Of a stretch of 14,042 nt of DNA, positions 13,092 to 14,042 are shown in pieces. The DNA lies in contig CAZGSR010000053.1 in the NCBI GenBank assembly GCA_964528645.1, forward strand, positions 1 to 14,042. The letters are read 5' to 3'. Below the pieces are notes generated by a model, which ran no database searches, had not been told where the DNA came from, and saw only the letters and a list, made by a program, of their open reading frames with translations. This stretch comes from UBA5734 sp964528645. Lineage in GTDB: Bacteria > Bacillota > Clostridia > Saccharofermentanales > UBA5734. How positions within the stretch are numbered: position 1 is the first letter of the stretch; every line of letters begins with the position of its first letter. The translations under genes and the position numbers were made by a program.

Positions 13092-14042
13092 TTATTCGAT
13101 GATGGTCGAAACGGTACCAGAACCGACAGTCTTGCCACCTTCACGGATAGCGAACTTCAGACCGGGCTCCATGGCGATGGAGGTGATCAGTTCGACGGTG
13201 ATGGTGATATGGTCGCCAGGCATGCACATTTCGGTACCGGCCGGCAGGTGGGCAACACCGGTAACGTCGGTGGTGCGGAAGTAGAACTGCGGACGGTAGC
13301 CATCAAAGAAGGGCTTGTGACGGCCGCCTTCAGCCTGGGTCAGAACATAGACCTGACCGGTGAACTTGGTGTGCGGCTTGATCGAGCCGGGCTTGCAGAT
13401 AACCTGGCCGCGCTCGACGTCCTTGCGGGTGATACCGCGGAGCAGGGCGCCGATATTGTCGCCAGCTTCAGCCTGGTCGAGGAGCTTGCGGAACATTTCA
13501 ACGCCGGTGACGACGGTGGCGCGGGGAGCTTCGGAAAGACCAACGATTTCGACGGCGTCGCCAACTTTGACGATACCACGCTCGACACGGCCGGTGGCTA
13601 CGGTGCCACGACCGGTGATGGTGAAGACGTCTTCGACAGGCATCGCGAAGGGCTGGTCGATCGGACGGGCCGGGGTCGGGATGAAGGAGTCAACAGCCTC
13701 CATCAGCTCGAGGATGCAGGCATACTTCGGATCGTTCTTGTCGGTGCTGGTGCACTCGAGAACGTCGAGAGCGGAGCCCTTGATGACGGGGGTGTCATCG
13801 CCCGGGAATTCGTAGGTGTTCAGGAGCTCACGGACTTCCATTTCGGTCAGTTCGATGAGTTCCGGGTCAGCCATGTCACACTTGTTCAGGAAAACGACGA
13901 TCGAAGGAACGCCGACCTGGCGGGCGAGCAGGATGTGTTCACGGGTCTGGGGCATCGGGCCGTCAGCAGCGGAAACAACCAGGATCGCGCCGTCCATCTG
14001 GGCAGCACCGGTGATCATGTTCTTGATGTAGTCGGCGTGGCC
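13092..14042 (-). CDS. tuf: Elongation factor Tu, 3' part (gene runs off the window)
   Basis: The last 316 residues of EF-Tu are present; about 80 N-terminal residues, with the P-loop, lie beyond the window end. EF-Tu carries aminoacyl-tRNA to the ribosome using GTP. The visible part begins GHADYIKNMITGAAQMDGAI, just after the DxxG motif, and has the guanine-specificity motifs NKCD and SAL, then the domain 2 sequence VFTITGRGTVATGRVERG and the domain 3 sequence GGRHKPFFDGYRPQFYFRTTDVTG, ending in VSTIIE and TAA. Reading continues in frame past the first internal Met to the window edge, so the true start is outside. Codon use is strongly biased, as expected of a highly expressed gene. Other genes of the str operon may lie beyond. 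Confidence 0.98.
   Translation of the reverse strand, partial: GHADYIKNMITGAAQMDGAILVVSAADGPMPQTREHILLARQVGVPSIVVFLNKCDMADPELIELTEMEVRELLNTYEFPGDDTPVIKGSALDVLECTSTDKNDPKYACILELMEAVDSFIPTPARPIDQPFAMPVEDVFTITGRGTVATGRVERGIVKVGDAVEIVGLSEAPRATVVTGVEMFRKLLDQAEAGDNIGALLRGITRKDVERGQVICKPGSIKPHTKFTGQVYVLTQAEGGRHKPFFDGYRPQFYFRTTDVTGVAHLPAGTEMCMPGDHITITVELITSIAMEPGLKFAIREGGKTVGSGTVSTIIE

Overview
The window (clearly GC-rich, no tRNA, rRNA, CRISPR array or insertion sequence seen) looks like a core-genome stretch of an anaerobic Bacillota, most likely a Clostridia-class organism. The grounds are a DUF3783 protein, a DUF438/hemerythrin/PAS protein, the ECF thiazole transporter subunit ThiW, a short-form ThiC, a Bacillota-type TPP riboswitch attenuator, strong AGGAGG-type ribosome binding sites and sigma-A-like promoters. 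Genus cannot be assigned from what is visible.

Layout. (1) 1-1238, plus strand: a promoter with an extended -10, a 5' UTR hairpin, a DUF3783 protein and a small thioredoxin-fold protein. (2) 1242-3547, minus strand: an Old Yellow Enzyme of the NamA/YqjM type, then by a 4-bp ATGA overlap a DUF438-hemerythrin-PAS sensor-like protein; their end faces the thioredoxin gene with a 3-bp gap. (3) 3635-7896, plus strand: a thiamine operon with a consensus promoter, a TPP riboswitch, an intrinsic terminator with a visible alternative antiterminator, then thiD2-thiE fusion, thiC, thiW and thiM. (4) 7947-9540, plus strand: an extended -10 promoter, a cytidylate-kinase-like protein fused to a PD-(D/E)XK-like C-terminal domain, and a phosphoribosyltransferase annotated by similarity as Hpt but lacking two purine-contacting residues. 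(5) 9546-14042, minus strand: tuf (3' part, running off the window end) with a strong terminator, then lon with its own promoter, then proB, whose end faces hpt with a 5-bp gap.

How it works together. The thi operon encodes de novo pyrimidine synthesis (ThiC), HMP-P phosphorylation (the ThiD2 domain), thiazole import (ThiW), thiazole phosphorylation (ThiM) and the joining step (ThiE domain). No thiazole synthesis genes (thiG, thiS, thiH, thiF) are present, so the cluster suggests a cell that makes its own pyrimidine half and scavenges the thiazole half, under TPP feedback at the leader.

The best candidate for something undescribed is the pair at 7987-9540: a nucleotide-kinase-like domain joined to a nuclease-fold-like domain in which the usual E-x-K is E-L-T, followed by a phosphoribosyltransferase with Arg and Asn where the hypoxanthine enzymes have their catalytic Asp and O6-binding Lys. 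The second is a 12-bp perfect palindrome inside thiM that codes for part of an apparent insertion in the protein.
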